Below, piece by piece: positions 7,948 to 15,832 of a DNA stretch of 38,761 bases; positions within the stretch are counted from its first letter, which is position 1, and the number at the start of each line of letters is the position of its first letter. The position numbers and the translations under genes were made by a program. This DNA comes from an uncultured Aggregatibacter sp. (GTDB taxonomy: Bacteria; Pseudomonadota; Gammaproteobacteria; Enterobacterales; Pasteurellaceae). The stretch spans positions 1-38,761 of the forward strand of contig NZ_CABFLM010000046.1 in NCBI RefSeq assembly GCF_901873365.1, given 5' to 3'. The notes under the pieces were generated by a model. The model ran no database searches and was not told where the DNA came from. It saw only the letters and a list, made by a program, of their open reading frames with translations.

Positions 7948-8023
7948 TGGCTCCTCCTGCGGGACTCGAACCTGCGACATATGGATTAACAGTCCACCGT
8001 TCTACCGACTGAACTAAGGAGGA
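7948..8023 (-). tRNA. tRNA-Asn (anticodon GTT)
   Basis: 76-nt cloverleaf on the minus strand with encoded CCA. The acceptor stem TCCTCCT pairs with AGGAGGA. The D-loop contains AGTTCAGTCGGTAGAAC, the anticodon loop CTGTTAA gives GTT, and the T-arm is GCAGGTTCGAGTCCCGC-like. It is the second gene of a two-tRNA transcript, 4 bases after tRNA-Phe. Confidence 0.97.
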
Positions 8024-8027
8024 ATAG

Positions 8028-8103
8028 TGGTGCCTCGAGGCGGAATCGAACCACCGACACGGGGATTTTCAATCCCCTGCTCTACCGACTGAGCTATCGA
8101 GGC
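8028..8103 (-). tRNA. tRNA-Phe (anticodon GAA)
   Basis: 76-nt cloverleaf on the minus strand with encoded CCA. The acceptor stem GCCTCGA pairs with TCGAGGC. The anticodon loop TTGAAAA gives GAA, and the anticodon stem GGGGA/TCCCC and D-arm match bacterial tRNA-Phe. It is first in the tandem pair and preceded by a strong promoter at 8122-8150. Confidence 0.97.
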
Positions 8104-8121
8104 AACTCATCAGTGGTGCGT

Positions 8122-8150
8122 ATTAAACGTTTTTTTCGATTTCAAGTCAA
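8122..8150 (-). promoter_or_regulatory. Sigma-70 promoter of the tRNA-Phe/Asn operon
   Basis: On the minus strand TTGACT (8145-8150) and TTTAAT (8122-8127) are separated by 17 bases; each matches five of six consensus bases. A GC-rich discriminator (ACGCACC) follows, typical of stable-RNA promoters. The predicted transcript starts about 12 bases before tRNA-Phe. Confidence 0.85.
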
Positions 8151-8245
8151 CACCTATTTTAAAAAAATGTGAAATAATTAATTCATTTGCACGTTTAACA
8201 AACAAAATGTATATAAATTATACACTTATGCGTTTTTTATGATCA

Positions 8246-8281
8246 TAAAAATGCCCACAGCATATTTATTCTGTGGGCATT
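8246..8281 (-). terminator. Intrinsic terminator of mutY-yggX-mltC
   Basis: The perfect 11-bp stem AATGCCCACAG/CTGTGGGCATT (8250-8260 with 8271-8281) is followed on the minus strand by TTTTTATG. It lies about 25 bases past the mltC stop. Confidence 0.9.
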
Positions 8282-8306
8282 AACATTTTATGCTCGTGAA
8301 AATTCT

Positions 8307-9386
8307 TTAACGTCTAACACGATAACTTTTTTGAGCTTTATCGACTTTCAATAAATAATTACGCGCCTGCGCAGAGGGGTGGCTTGTCGTCAACATGCGA
8401 TAAACCTGCTCCGGATACAGTTGATTAATTTGCATAATCGCAGCATCTTTATCGTCATTGAATACGCGCAATACCGCACCGGCACCGCTGTTATAGGCTG
8501 AAATCATGGCAAAGCGTTTTGATGTCGGGTTTGTAATGCCATCTAAATATTTATTTTGTAGCAACCACAAATAAGCCGCACCGGCATCAATATTCTTCTC
8601 AGGATCAAACAAATAGTTTTTACTTGGTTGACCACTCATGCCTTTCATTTGGAACACATCGCGTCCTGCAGTATGCGGTACCACTTGCATTAAGCCCATG
8701 GCGTTCGCATAACTAATCGCATACGGGTTAAAACTGGATTCTGTTTGCATAATCCCAAGGATCAAGCTCTCATCCAATCCATAACGACGTGCCACTTTAC
8801 GCACAATCGGAATATATTTCTGCGCACGCACTTCCACGTGGTTGGCAATCATTGGAATAACAACCAACTGTACTTGGTTACCATTCGCTAAACGGCGGGT
8901 TTGTAACTTATTTTGAATCAAATACGTAGCAAAGTTACTCGCCGTCAGCTGATCGGCAATTGGACCACCAAGATGATCAATTACCTGCCCCATCAAAAAG
9001 GGACGAGAACTGATCGGCACATCACCGGAAGCAAATAAATCGATGCCATTCGCATCCGATCCCATCAATAATGTATGCACAATCGCATTATGCAAACGGT
9101 TTAAATCTGCCTGCGTTTCGATAGTAATCAAACCTTCATCAAAACTCACATGGCTACGGGTAAAGTAACGATCCGTATATTTCACATAGTCCTTACGACT
9201 GGCAACCAACAGCTCATTCACCCCCCAAATGCGGTCGATATTATTGGCAAATTGCCCGGTTAAAATATCTAAACCGCGGGTATCTTTCGCAAAGGCTTCA
9301 TCAAAGTCTAGCCCGCGATGATGTGAACCTCCGCCGCCACACGCATACAAAAAGGGAATTAATGCCAGAATTAAATACTTCTTCAT
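8307..9386 (-). CDS. mltC: Membrane-bound lytic murein transglycosylase C
   Basis: Outer-membrane lipoprotein that cleaves the MurNAc-GlcNAc bond of peptidoglycan to give 1,6-anhydro ends. The signal peptide ends in a lipobox with Cys16 (FLYAC). An MltC N-terminal domain follows, then an SLT (Slt70-type) domain with the catalytic glutamate in MQTESSFNPYA and the conserved GLMQVVP and AYNSGAG motifs. I place the start at 9386 (MKKYLILAL, 359 aa), because the longer reading from 9440 adds 18 residues before the signal peptide and overlaps yggX. The start lies 1 base from the yggX stop, in a mutY-yggX-mltC operon also found in E. coli. Confidence 0.96.
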   Translation of the reverse strand: MKKYLILALIPFLYACGGGGSHHRGLDFDEAFAKDTRGLDILTGQFANNIDRIWGVNELLVASRKDYVKYTDRYFTRSHVSFDEGLITIETQADLNRLHNAIVHTLLMGSDANGIDLFASGDVPISSRPFLMGQVIDHLGGPIADQLTASNFATYLIQNKLQTRRLANGNQVQLVVIPMIANHVEVRAQKYIPIVRKVARRYGLDESLILGIMQTESSFNPYAISYANAMGLMQVVPHTAGRDVFQMKGMSGQPSKNYLFDPEKNIDAGAAYLWLLQNKYLDGITNPTSKRFAMISAYNSGAGAVLRVFNDDKDAAIMQINQLYPEQVYRMLTTSHPSAQARNYLLKVDKAQKSYRVRR

Positions 9387-9387
9387 T

Positions 9388-9663
9388 TTACTTCGCTTCA
9401 GGTGGAGTATAGCCTTCAATGTGTACGTCTTTACCTTCAAACAGGAAATTCACCATTTCCTGCTCCAATAACTTACGATGTTCCGCATTCATCATGTTTA
9501 ATTTTTTCTCATTCACCAACATGGTTTGTTTTTTCATCCACTCTCCCCACGCTTGTTTGCTAATGGAATCAAAAATACGTTTACCCAATTCTCCCGGATA
9601 TAGTTGAAAATCCAAGCCTTCCGCTTCTTGTTTTAAACGTTCACAAAATACCATTCTTGCCAT
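9388..9663 (-). CDS. yggX: Probable Fe(2+)-trafficking protein YggX
   Basis: 91-residue YggX family protein, linked in enterobacteria to iron availability and protection of Fe-S clusters from oxidants. The N-terminal MARMVFCERLKQEAEGLDFQ carries the conserved Cys7, and GKRIFDSISKQAWGEW is a family signature. It overlaps the end of mutY by 23 bases and abuts mltC. Coupling with MutY, itself an Fe-S enzyme repairing oxidative damage, fits the role. Confidence 0.96.
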   Translation of the reverse strand: MARMVFCERLKQEAEGLDFQLYPGELGKRIFDSISKQAWGEWMKKQTMLVNEKKLNMMNAEHRKLLEQEMVNFLFEGKDVHIEGYTPPEAK

Positions 9664-10780
9664 AACGATTCCTTACATACTGAGTTAATAAATTTTTCAC
9701 CGGCGTCGCAAGGCCGATGGATCCGAGATTTTGCGGATCATACCAATATTTGACCGCACTTAATAGCGCAGATTCATTTGGATTTTTCTTTTCCGCGACT
9801 TTTATCCACGAGGAACGATTTGCCTCAGATGACGCAGAGATGTCATCAACTCGTGCATAAATGGGATAAATCTCCAAATGAAAATGGCTGAATGTATGAC
9901 GAAATGCCGGCCATGGCTGATAGTGCCGAATACCATTTGCGGCCAAATACGCCAGCAATTCTTCTTTATCGGCAAATTGCGGAAAACAATATAATCCGCC
10001 CCACAAACCGCTATTTTCCCGTTGCTCTAATGCAACTTTACCGTCTTTTTCCAACAGCAAAAAATAACTTTCCCGCACCGGCAATACTTTCTTCGGCTTT
10101 TTCCCCGGATACGCCTGCCAATTTTGTTCAGCATTGGCTCGACAAGTTAACTGTAACGGACAAAGGCTACATTTGGGTTTAGAACGGGTGCATACCATTG
10201 CGCCAAGATCCATCATTGCCTGATTGAAATCCGCCACCTGTTCCGTTGGGGTCACCTGTGCTGTCAGCTGCCACAAACGATCCTCCGTTTTCTTCTCTCC
10301 CGGCCAGCCACTCACGGCGAAATAACGGGCTAATACGCGTTTCACATTGCCATCCAAAATAGCATAAGGCGCATTCAAACAAGAAGACAACACTGCCCCC
10401 GCCGTGCTTCGCCCCACACCGGGCAATGCCCAGACTTGTTCAAATTCTGTCGGAAACACACCGCCATATTGATCTCGCATGATTTGCGCGGCTTTATGCA
10501 AATTTCGCGCCCGAGCGTAATAACCCAAGCCCGTCCACAAATGCAGCACCTCATCTAACGGCGCATCAGCAAGTGCGGTCAAATTAGGAAATGTTTTAAC
10601 AAAACGCTCAAAATACGGAATGACCGTCGCCACCTGCGTTTGCTGTAGCATTACTTCTGATAGCCAAACGCCGTATAAGGTTTTATGTTGTTGCCACGGC
10701 AAATTTTTCCGCCCGAACTTGGCATACCATGTTAATACAGACTGCGCAAAAGGCGCATGGGGAGAGGATTGAGCCAGCAT
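9641..10780 (-). CDS. mutY: Adenine DNA glycosylase MutY
   Basis: Removes adenine mispaired with 8-oxoguanine, the partner of MutT in the GO repair system. It has 379 residues. The N-terminal HhH-GPD domain carries Glu42 (SEVMLQQTQV), the helix-hairpin-helix LPGVGRSTAGAV at 119-130 and the catalytic Asp143 (ILDGNVKRV). The 4Fe-4S cysteines are at 197, 204, 207 and 213 with C-x6-C-x2-C-x5-C spacing. A C-terminal Nudix-like domain reads the 8-oxoG. Two uptake signals lie within the gene (9753 and 10571). First gene of the operon with yggX and mltC. Confidence 0.97.
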   Translation of the reverse strand: MLAQSSPHAPFAQSVLTWYAKFGRKNLPWQQHKTLYGVWLSEVMLQQTQVATVIPYFERFVKTFPNLTALADAPLDEVLHLWTGLGYYARARNLHKAAQIMRDQYGGVFPTEFEQVWALPGVGRSTAGAVLSSCLNAPYAILDGNVKRVLARYFAVSGWPGEKKTEDRLWQLTAQVTPTEQVADFNQAMMDLGAMVCTRSKPKCSLCPLQLTCRANAEQNWQAYPGKKPKKVLPVRESYFLLLEKDGKVALEQRENSGLWGGLYCFPQFADKEELLAYLAANGIRHYQPWPAFRHTFSHFHLEIYPIYARVDDISASSEANRSSWIKVAEKKNPNESALLSAVKYWYDPQNLGSIGLATPVKNLLTQYVRNRYGKNGIL

Positions 10781-10915
10781 AACGTTCTAATTATTCAATA
10801 CCGAATTATGTAATAAAAGTGCGGTGGATTTTGTGAGTTTTTTCCAAATTACACCAAATGAAAGTCGTCAAAGTTTAGCATAAAGCCAAGGGCTTGTTGA
10901 TTCCCGGTACCGAAA

Positions 10916-10944
10916 TTGCCAAGGGTAAGGAAACCGCCTATAAT
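10916..10944 (+). promoter_or_regulatory. Sigma-70 promoter of trmB
   Basis: TTGCCA (10916-10921) and a perfect TATAAT (10939-10944) are separated by 17 bases. They are located 57 bases before the trmB start, in the 220-base divergent region between mutY and trmB. An uptake signal is at 10817-10825 in the same region. Confidence 0.75.
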
Positions 10945-11000
10945 CAGCAACGACTTTTTAGGACATTCTATTTTCGTTATCCCATAAATCACAAAATTTC

Positions 11001-11768
11001 ATGTTAGACACACAATCTCAAGAACAACTTCCAACGACTTTTGCTGATCAAAAACGCAAAACCGTTGAATCCGCCGAATTTACCTCCGATGGTCGTTACA
11101 AAAGAAAAGTACGCAGTTTTGTGCTACGCACAGGTCGCTTAAGCGATTATCAAAAAAACGCCATGAACCAAAACTGGGCGGCGCTCGGCTTGGACTATCA
11201 ACCGCAGCCATTTGATTTTAAACGTATTTATGGAAATGAGAATCCTGTTATTTTGGAAATCGGCTTTGGTATGGGCAGTTCCCTTGTGGAGATGGCAGCA
11301 CAAAATCCCGACAAAAACTACCTCGGTATTGAAGTGCATACACCGGGCGTTGGCGCTTGCATTGCCTATGCGGTGGAAAAAGGCGTAACAAACCTACGCG
11401 TCATTTGTCACGATGCCACCGAAATTCTACGTGACAGCATTGCCGACCAAAGTCTCGGCGGGTTACAACTGTTTTTCCCGGATCCGTGGCACAAAGCCAG
11501 ACACCACAAACGCCGTATCGTACAACCGCACTTTATTGACCACTTATTAACTAAATTGCAAGCCGGCGCATTCATTCACATGGCAACTGACTGGCAAGAT
11601 TATGCTGAACAGATGTTGGCGGTGTTGCAGCAATATCCGCAGTTGCGTAACACCTCTGCCAGAAACGACTATATTCCACGTCCTGATTTTCGTCCGTTGA
11701 CCAAGTTTGAACAACGCGGTCAACGCCTAGGACATGGCGTGTGGGATTTATATTTCATCAAACCGTAA
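11001..11768 (+). CDS. trmB: tRNA (guanine-N7-)-methyltransferase
   Basis: SAM-dependent methyltransferase that forms m7G46 in tRNA. It has 255 residues. The SAM motif I is ILEIGFGMGSSLVEMA (about 79-94). LGIEVHTPGVGAC, LQLFFPDPWHKARHHKRRIVQ (a TrmB signature) and THMATDWQDYA-like segments follow, and the C-terminus is family-typical (TKFEQRGQRLGHGVWDL). It probably forms an operon with yggL 17 bases downstream, an order seen in other gammaproteobacteria. Confidence 0.97.
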   Translation: MLDTQSQEQLPTTFADQKRKTVESAEFTSDGRYKRKVRSFVLRTGRLSDYQKNAMNQNWAALGLDYQPQPFDFKRIYGNENPVILEIGFGMGSSLVEMAAQNPDKNYLGIEVHTPGVGACIAYAVEKGVTNLRVICHDATEILRDSIADQSLGGLQLFFPDPWHKARHHKRRIVQPHFIDHLLTKLQAGAFIHMATDWQDYAEQMLAVLQQYPQLRNTSARNDYIPRPDFRPLTKFEQRGQRLGHGVWDLYFIKP

Positions 11769-11785
11769 CATAAAGGAAACACATC

Positions 11786-12127
11786 ATGGCGATCAAACGT
11801 AACCAAAGACAACGCAAAAAAATGCACCTTGCCGAATTCCAAGAATTAGGCTTTTTAGTGAAGTGGCAATTTGCCGAAGGCACCTCTGTAGAACAAATCG
11901 ACAGCACTGTTGACCGCTTCATCGCTGAAGTTATTCAACCGAATGGATTGGCCTATGAAGGCAGTGGCTATTTACACTGGGAAGGCTTAGTTTGCTTAGA
12001 AAAAATCGGTAAATGTGATGCCAAGCATCAAGAATTAGTGAAAAATTGGTTAAGCCAAAATGGTTTACAACAAATTGAAATCAGCGAACTATTCGATATT
12101 TGGTGGGATTACCCGACAAACGCATAA
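11786..12127 (+). CDS. yggL: YggL family (DUF469) protein
   Basis: 113-residue cytoplasmic protein of the YggL/DUF469 family, which has been reported to bind the large ribosomal subunit (family knowledge). Recognisable segments are NQRQRKKMHLAEFQELGF near the start, GLAYEGSGYLHWEGLV in the middle and a C-terminal LFDIWWDYP. It has a good AGGAAA ribosome binding site and is followed by a strong terminator, so it ends the trmB transcript. Confidence 0.93.
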   Translation: MAIKRNQRQRKKMHLAEFQELGFLVKWQFAEGTSVEQIDSTVDRFIAEVIQPNGLAYEGSGYLHWEGLVCLEKIGKCDAKHQELVKNWLSQNGLQQIEISELFDIWWDYPTNA

Positions 12128-12136
12128 CTCATCTAA

Positions 12137-12167
12137 AGCGCCCCCGTCCCTCAATGGGGGCGTTTGT
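12137..12167 (+). terminator. Intrinsic terminator after yggL
   Basis: Stem CGCCCCC/GGGGGCG (12139-12145 with 12156-12162) followed by TTTGTT. It separates trmB-yggL from mutT. Confidence 0.85.
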
Positions 12168-12206
12168 TATGCGGAAATGACCATATAGGCAAACACGGAG
12201 AAAAGC

Positions 12207-12626
12207 ATGGAAAAACAGGTCATACAAGTTGCTGCCGGCATTATTCGTAACGAATTCGGACAAATTTATCTCACCCGACGATTAGAAGGTCAAGACTTTG
12301 CGCAATCGCTGGAGTTTCCCGGCGGAAAAGTCGCACCCAATGAAACGCCGGAACAAGCGTTAAAACGAGAATTAGAGGAAGAAGTCGGTATTTTGGTTTC
12401 TCATGCCACATTGTTTGAACGTTTTACCTTTGAATATCCAACAAAAATTCTGAATTTTTATTTCTACTTAGTGGATGAATGGCTAGGCGAACCTTTTGGC
12501 CGTGAAGGACAAGAAGGTTTTTGGCTGGAACAAGAGGAATTGGATATGGAACAATTTCCGCCGGCAAATACAAAACTCATCCAACGCTTGCTCGCTGAAT
12601 ATAAAAATTCGGCCTCACACGGCTAA
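12207..12626 (+). CDS. mutT: 8-oxo-dGTP diphosphatase MutT
   Basis: Hydrolyses 8-oxo-dGTP so that it is not misincorporated. The 139-residue Nudix protein has the box starting at GGKVAPNETPEQ and ending RELEEEVGI (about 37-60), which fits G-x5-E-x7-RE-U-x-EE-x-GU. N-terminal QVAAGIIRN and C-terminal WLEQEELDMEQFPPAN are MutT-like. Its 3' end overlaps the convergent rlmC by 12 bases. MutY of the same repair pathway is 1.4 kb away. Confidence 0.95.
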   Translation: MEKQVIQVAAGIIRNEFGQIYLTRRLEGQDFAQSLEFPGGKVAPNETPEQALKRELEEEVGILVSHATLFERFTFEYPTKILNFYFYLVDEWLGEPFGREGQEGFWLEQEELDMEQFPPANTKLIQRLLAEYKNSASHG

Positions 12627-13790
12627 TCGCAACAACACCAACACTTCATAATGCGCGGTATGTGGAAACATATCGAACAGTTGAATTTTTTCCAGTTGAT
12701 AATGGGTCAAAGATCGCAAGTCTTTACCCATGGTTTCGGCGTTACAGCTGGAATACAAAATAAAGTGCGGTCGCATTTCATTGAGAAATTCGGCGAGTTT
12801 CTTGCCTATACCACGACGGGGCGGGTTGACGATAACCAAATCAGGTTTGTCTGCTTGAGCCAAGGCAAAATTTGCCGCATCTAAGGATTGAAAATGAACT
12901 TGCTTTTCCAATCTGAGTTGCTGTGCCGATAATTTCGCGGCGGCGATAGCTGAGGTGGAAATTTCAATGCCGGTGAGGCGAATGGTTTTTTGCTGATTTT
13001 GCTGTTGCAACGCTTTCAAGCAATGTAGCCCGAAACCGCCCACACCACAGAACAAATCCCAAAGTTGACGAATAGGCAGATCTTTTACCCATTGTTGTGC
13101 CATGCCGTATAACCCTTCAGCAACCTGCGGGTTGGTTTGAAAGAACCCCTGAGGGCGAATAAAAAGTGGAATGCCGTTAAAGGTCTCAGGCAACGTGTGT
13201 TGCTCCGTCAGGAAAATCTCTTTTTCTCCCTCGAGAATCGCGGCATTTTGCGGTTGGATATTGACGCTAATGACGGTAAGTTTTGGCAATTTCTGACGTA
13301 AACCCGCCAATTCTCGTTGAATCAACGGCAATTTGGCTTCCGAACGTAACACAAAGCGCAACATGAGTTGGTGGCTGTGTTGGCTTTCTGTCAATAAAAG
13401 ATGTTTCAATTCGCCTTTTTGCTTTGCCACGTTATACGGCACAAGGCCTGCGCGTGCGATGAAATCTTTAAGAAGAGGAAAGATAGCTTGAAAACGTTTT
13501 GGATAAAGTGGGCAATCGCATAAATCCACCGCACTTTGCGGATCTTGCGGATCCGGTAGAATCCCCAAAATGGGGCGTTCGACGACACCACTGACAACCA
13601 TTTTGGCTTTGTTGCGAAACCCTTCTTGGGCTGATTGAAAGGGGGCAAACCAAATCAAATGAGACATTTCTAAACCCTGCAACTGCTGTTGCAAATGTGC
13701 CATTTTCTGTTCCAGTTGAACGGTATAGGGCAATTCCAACCATTGACAAGAACGACAATCGCCTCGTTGATAGTGTTCGCACTGAATCAT
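12615..13790 (-). CDS. rlmC: 23S rRNA (uracil(747)-C(5))-methyltransferase
   Basis: SAM-dependent, Fe-S containing rRNA methyltransferase of the RumA/RumB/TrmA family. It has 391 residues. N-terminal cysteines (CEHYQRGDCRSCQW: Cys4, Cys12, Cys15) plus CDCP near residue 94 are the cluster ligands. SAM binding is in LWDLFCGVGGFGLHCLKA; VNPPRRGIGKKL and the nucleophile in YSSCNAETMGKDL follow. The N-terminus resembles RlmC rather than RlmD. It follows nagZ by 1 base as the last gene of the hinT-ycfL-nagZ-rlmC cluster. Confidence 0.94.
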   Translation of the reverse strand: MIQCEHYQRGDCRSCQWLELPYTVQLEQKMAHLQQQLQGLEMSHLIWFAPFQSAQEGFRNKAKMVVSGVVERPILGILPDPQDPQSAVDLCDCPLYPKRFQAIFPLLKDFIARAGLVPYNVAKQKGELKHLLLTESQHSHQLMLRFVLRSEAKLPLIQRELAGLRQKLPKLTVISVNIQPQNAAILEGEKEIFLTEQHTLPETFNGIPLFIRPQGFFQTNPQVAEGLYGMAQQWVKDLPIRQLWDLFCGVGGFGLHCLKALQQQNQQKTIRLTGIEISTSAIAAAKLSAQQLRLEKQVHFQSLDAANFALAQADKPDLVIVNPPRRGIGKKLAEFLNEMRPHFILYSSCNAETMGKDLRSLTHYQLEKIQLFDMFPHTAHYEVLVLLRLAV

Positions 13791-13791
13791 A

Positions 13792-14838
13792 TTAGTTTTT
13801 CGCTGCCAGCCATTGTTGTTGAAGTGCGGTCAGTTTTTGACGGTTTTCCAACCAACGGGGAGCACGCTCTAATTCAGCCCAAGTAAGGTTTTTGCGTTTG
13901 AAGAGACTTTGTAAGCGTTGTTGACGCAACAAGAAGCACGATTGTTTTTCTGAGAGTTTTAGGTTATCCAACACTTGAATCACCCCGTCCCGTTCATTAC
14001 AAAGCAACAACAGATCACAACCGGCATTTAAGGCTTGTTCGCTACGCGCCACAAAATCCCCCATGAATCCCGCCCCTTTCATGCCGAGATCATCAGAGAA
14101 AATAGCGCCGTTGAAATTCAGTTGGGCACGCAAAATGTCTTGTAACCAATATTTGGAGCCGCTTGCCGGTTGGTTGTCACATTGCGAATAAATCACATGT
14201 GCCGGCATGATGGCTTGCAGCAGATTTTGTTCGATAAGTTGCTGGAACGGCTGAATATCATGACTGAAAATAGTATCCTGACTGCGATCGTCATAAGGCG
14301 TTTCCAAATGAGAATCGGCAATCACATGACCATGTCCCGGAAAGTGTTTTCCCGTTGCAGCCATGCCAGCTTGATGCATACCGCGAATAAAATTGCCGGC
14401 CAAATCCACCGCACTTTTTATCTCGCAACCAAAACTGCGATCGCCGATGGCTTTACATTGATGCCCAAGATCCAACACCGGCGCAAAGCTCAAATCGATA
14501 TCAAGTGCGGTCATTTCTGCTGCCATTTGCCAGCCGGCTTCAAATGCCATCTTCCGTTGTTCAATAGGATCTTCAATCAGTGCGGAAAACGCCTGCATTG
14601 CAGGAAGTTGGGTGAAGCCGTCACGAAAACGCTGTACTCTGCCACCTTCTTGATCCACTGTAATCAACAAGGTTTTTTTCACCTTTTGTCGCACAGATTG
14701 AATCAATGCTTGTAATTGCGCACGGTCGTGAAAATTACGCGTAAAGAGGATCAATCCCGCCACGAGCGGGTGTTCCAATAATTCAATTTCTTCTTGTTCC
14801 AGCTCGTAACCGGCTAAGTCAATAAATAGTGTAGACAT
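13792..14838 (-). CDS. nagZ: Beta-N-acetylhexosaminidase NagZ
   Basis: Cytoplasmic glycoside hydrolase family 3 enzyme that removes GlcNAc from anhydromuropeptides in peptidoglycan recycling. It has 348 residues. The family motif KHFPGHGHVIADSH (about 162-175), with the catalytic Asp/His loop, is intact. DQEGGRVQRF and IFSDDLGMKGA are also present. It starts 1 base after ycfL and is coupled to rlmC. Three uptake signals fall in the gene (13822, 14408, 14503), an unusually high density. Confidence 0.97.
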   Translation of the reverse strand: MSTLFIDLAGYELEQEEIELLEHPLVAGLILFTRNFHDRAQLQALIQSVRQKVKKTLLITVDQEGGRVQRFRDGFTQLPAMQAFSALIEDPIEQRKMAFEAGWQMAAEMTALDIDLSFAPVLDLGHQCKAIGDRSFGCEIKSAVDLAGNFIRGMHQAGMAATGKHFPGHGHVIADSHLETPYDDRSQDTIFSHDIQPFQQLIEQNLLQAIMPAHVIYSQCDNQPASGSKYWLQDILRAQLNFNGAIFSDDLGMKGAGFMGDFVARSEQALNAGCDLLLLCNERDGVIQVLDNLKLSEKQSCFLLRQQRLQSLFKRKNLTWAELERAPRWLENRQKLTALQQQWLAAKN

Positions 14839-14839
14839 T

Positions 14840-15193
14840 TTAGTTCAAGCGAAGATATAAGCGGTAATTGACGCTATCCGCCGTTGGTCGAGCCAATGTG
14901 AGCGGTTGTTTTTGCAGCGGTTGCAACGCCAATCTATGCCAAATAGCAGGCTCTTCAGCCGTCACGGTCACGCCGTGTTTGTCATACCAAAACAAGCGAT
15001 AAGCCAAGTTGACCGGCTGTTCGGTTTTATTTTTGACCCAAGCACTGTCACGCTCAACACAGGCTTCCACCCTTTCTGAGGCCGGAGCTTCAATGTTTAA
15101 AATCGGGCTTTGCGTGTTTAATAAGGTCGGCACCTTTGCGCTACATCCCGCTAAAAGTGCGGTCACAAAAAAAAGAGAAATAGACTTTTTCAT
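14840..15193 (-). CDS. ycfL: YcfL family lipoprotein
   Basis: 117-residue lipoprotein. A short signal peptide ends in lipobox LLAGC (Cys17), and a single beta-rich domain of the YcfL/DUF1425 type follows, with NLAYRLFWYDKHGV and a C-terminal SVNYRLYLRL. Its start overlaps the hinT stop codon by one base (TAATG), so translation is probably coupled. In E. coli the order is hinT-ycfL-lpoB-thiK-nagZ; here lpoB and thiK are absent. Function unknown. Confidence 0.82.
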   Translation of the reverse strand: MKKSISLFFVTALLAGCSAKVPTLLNTQSPILNIEAPASERVEACVERDSAWVKNKTEQPVNLAYRLFWYDKHGVTVTAEEPAIWHRLALQPLQKQPLTLARPTADSVNYRLYLRLN

Positions 15194-15543
15194 TATTTAT
15201 CCAACATTTTTCCTAAAGGCTCACCGCCAACGAGATGCATATGTAAATGGAACACTTCTTGTCCGCCGTGTTTGTTGCAGTTGACAATCAAACGATAACC
15301 GTCTTGCGCAATGCCTTCTTGTGTGGCGAGTTTGGCGGCAACCGTGAACAGACGACCTAAGGTCACTTCATCTTGTTCGGTCACATCGTTTACGGTTGGA
15401 ATGAGTTTGTTTGGAATGATTAAAATATGGGTTTTGGCTTGCGGTGCAATATCGCGAAAGGCGGTAACAAGTTCATCTTGATACACGATATTCGCAGGAA
15501 TTTCTTTGCGGATAATTTTGCTGAAAATGGTTTCTGCTGCCAT
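15193..15543 (-). CDS. hinT: HIT family purine nucleoside phosphoramidase HinT
   Basis: Hydrolyses AMP-lysine and AMP-NH2 type phosphoramidates. The 116-residue histidine-triad protein has the HLHMHLVGG motif near the C-terminus and an N-terminal ETIFSKIIRKEIPANIVYQD. I chose the start at 15543 (MAAETIF), which has an AGGAGAAA site just upstream. A start at 15582 would add 13 atypical residues. First gene of the cluster. Confidence 0.96.
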   Translation of the reverse strand: MAAETIFSKIIRKEIPANIVYQDELVTAFRDIAPQAKTHILIIPNKLIPTVNDVTEQDEVTLGRLFTVAAKLATQEGIAQDGYRLIVNCNKHGGQEVFHLHMHLVGGEPLGKMLDK

Positions 15544-15669
15544 GATTTTCTCCTTAAAAAATATTGCGTTTTGTGACCGCACTTTTTAACAGAAAACCGC
15601 TAAAATAGCAATTTATCAGGCCATCTTTGATGTTGTCGAGAAAGGTTTTTTATTACACCGATCTAATTA

Positions 15670-15683
15670 TTGACAAGGAACAA
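15670..15683. promoter_or_regulatory. FNR-like site upstream of focA
   Basis: TTGACAAGGAACAA matches 8 of 10 conserved positions of the FNR consensus TTGAT-N4-ATCAA. It lies 163 bases before the focA start, in a 290-base AT-rich region with no gene. focA-pfl is FNR/ArcA-controlled in related bacteria, so regulation by oxygen is a reasonable inference. Confidence 0.5.
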
Positions 15684-15832
15684 TATTTTTGCATTAAAAA
15701 GGAGAAATATTTTTACTTTACGGGGGAAAGAAAATATAATTAACAAAAATTATAAATTTTCAAATTTTTTTAAGTTTCTAGGTCTTTTCTTGTAATACAG
15801 CGTTGTGAACGGCGATATTTAGGGGTCAAATA

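Noticed and set aside
10861..10990. Coding-like stretch upstream of trmB, suggesting a gene remnant
   Set aside because: It has no start or stop context and contains the strong TTGCCA/TATAAT promoter; it is better explained as regulatory sequence.
14170..14715. Plus-strand 181-codon open frame inside nagZ
   Set aside because: It is antisense to the conserved core of nagZ, including the KHFPGHG motif; no family features.
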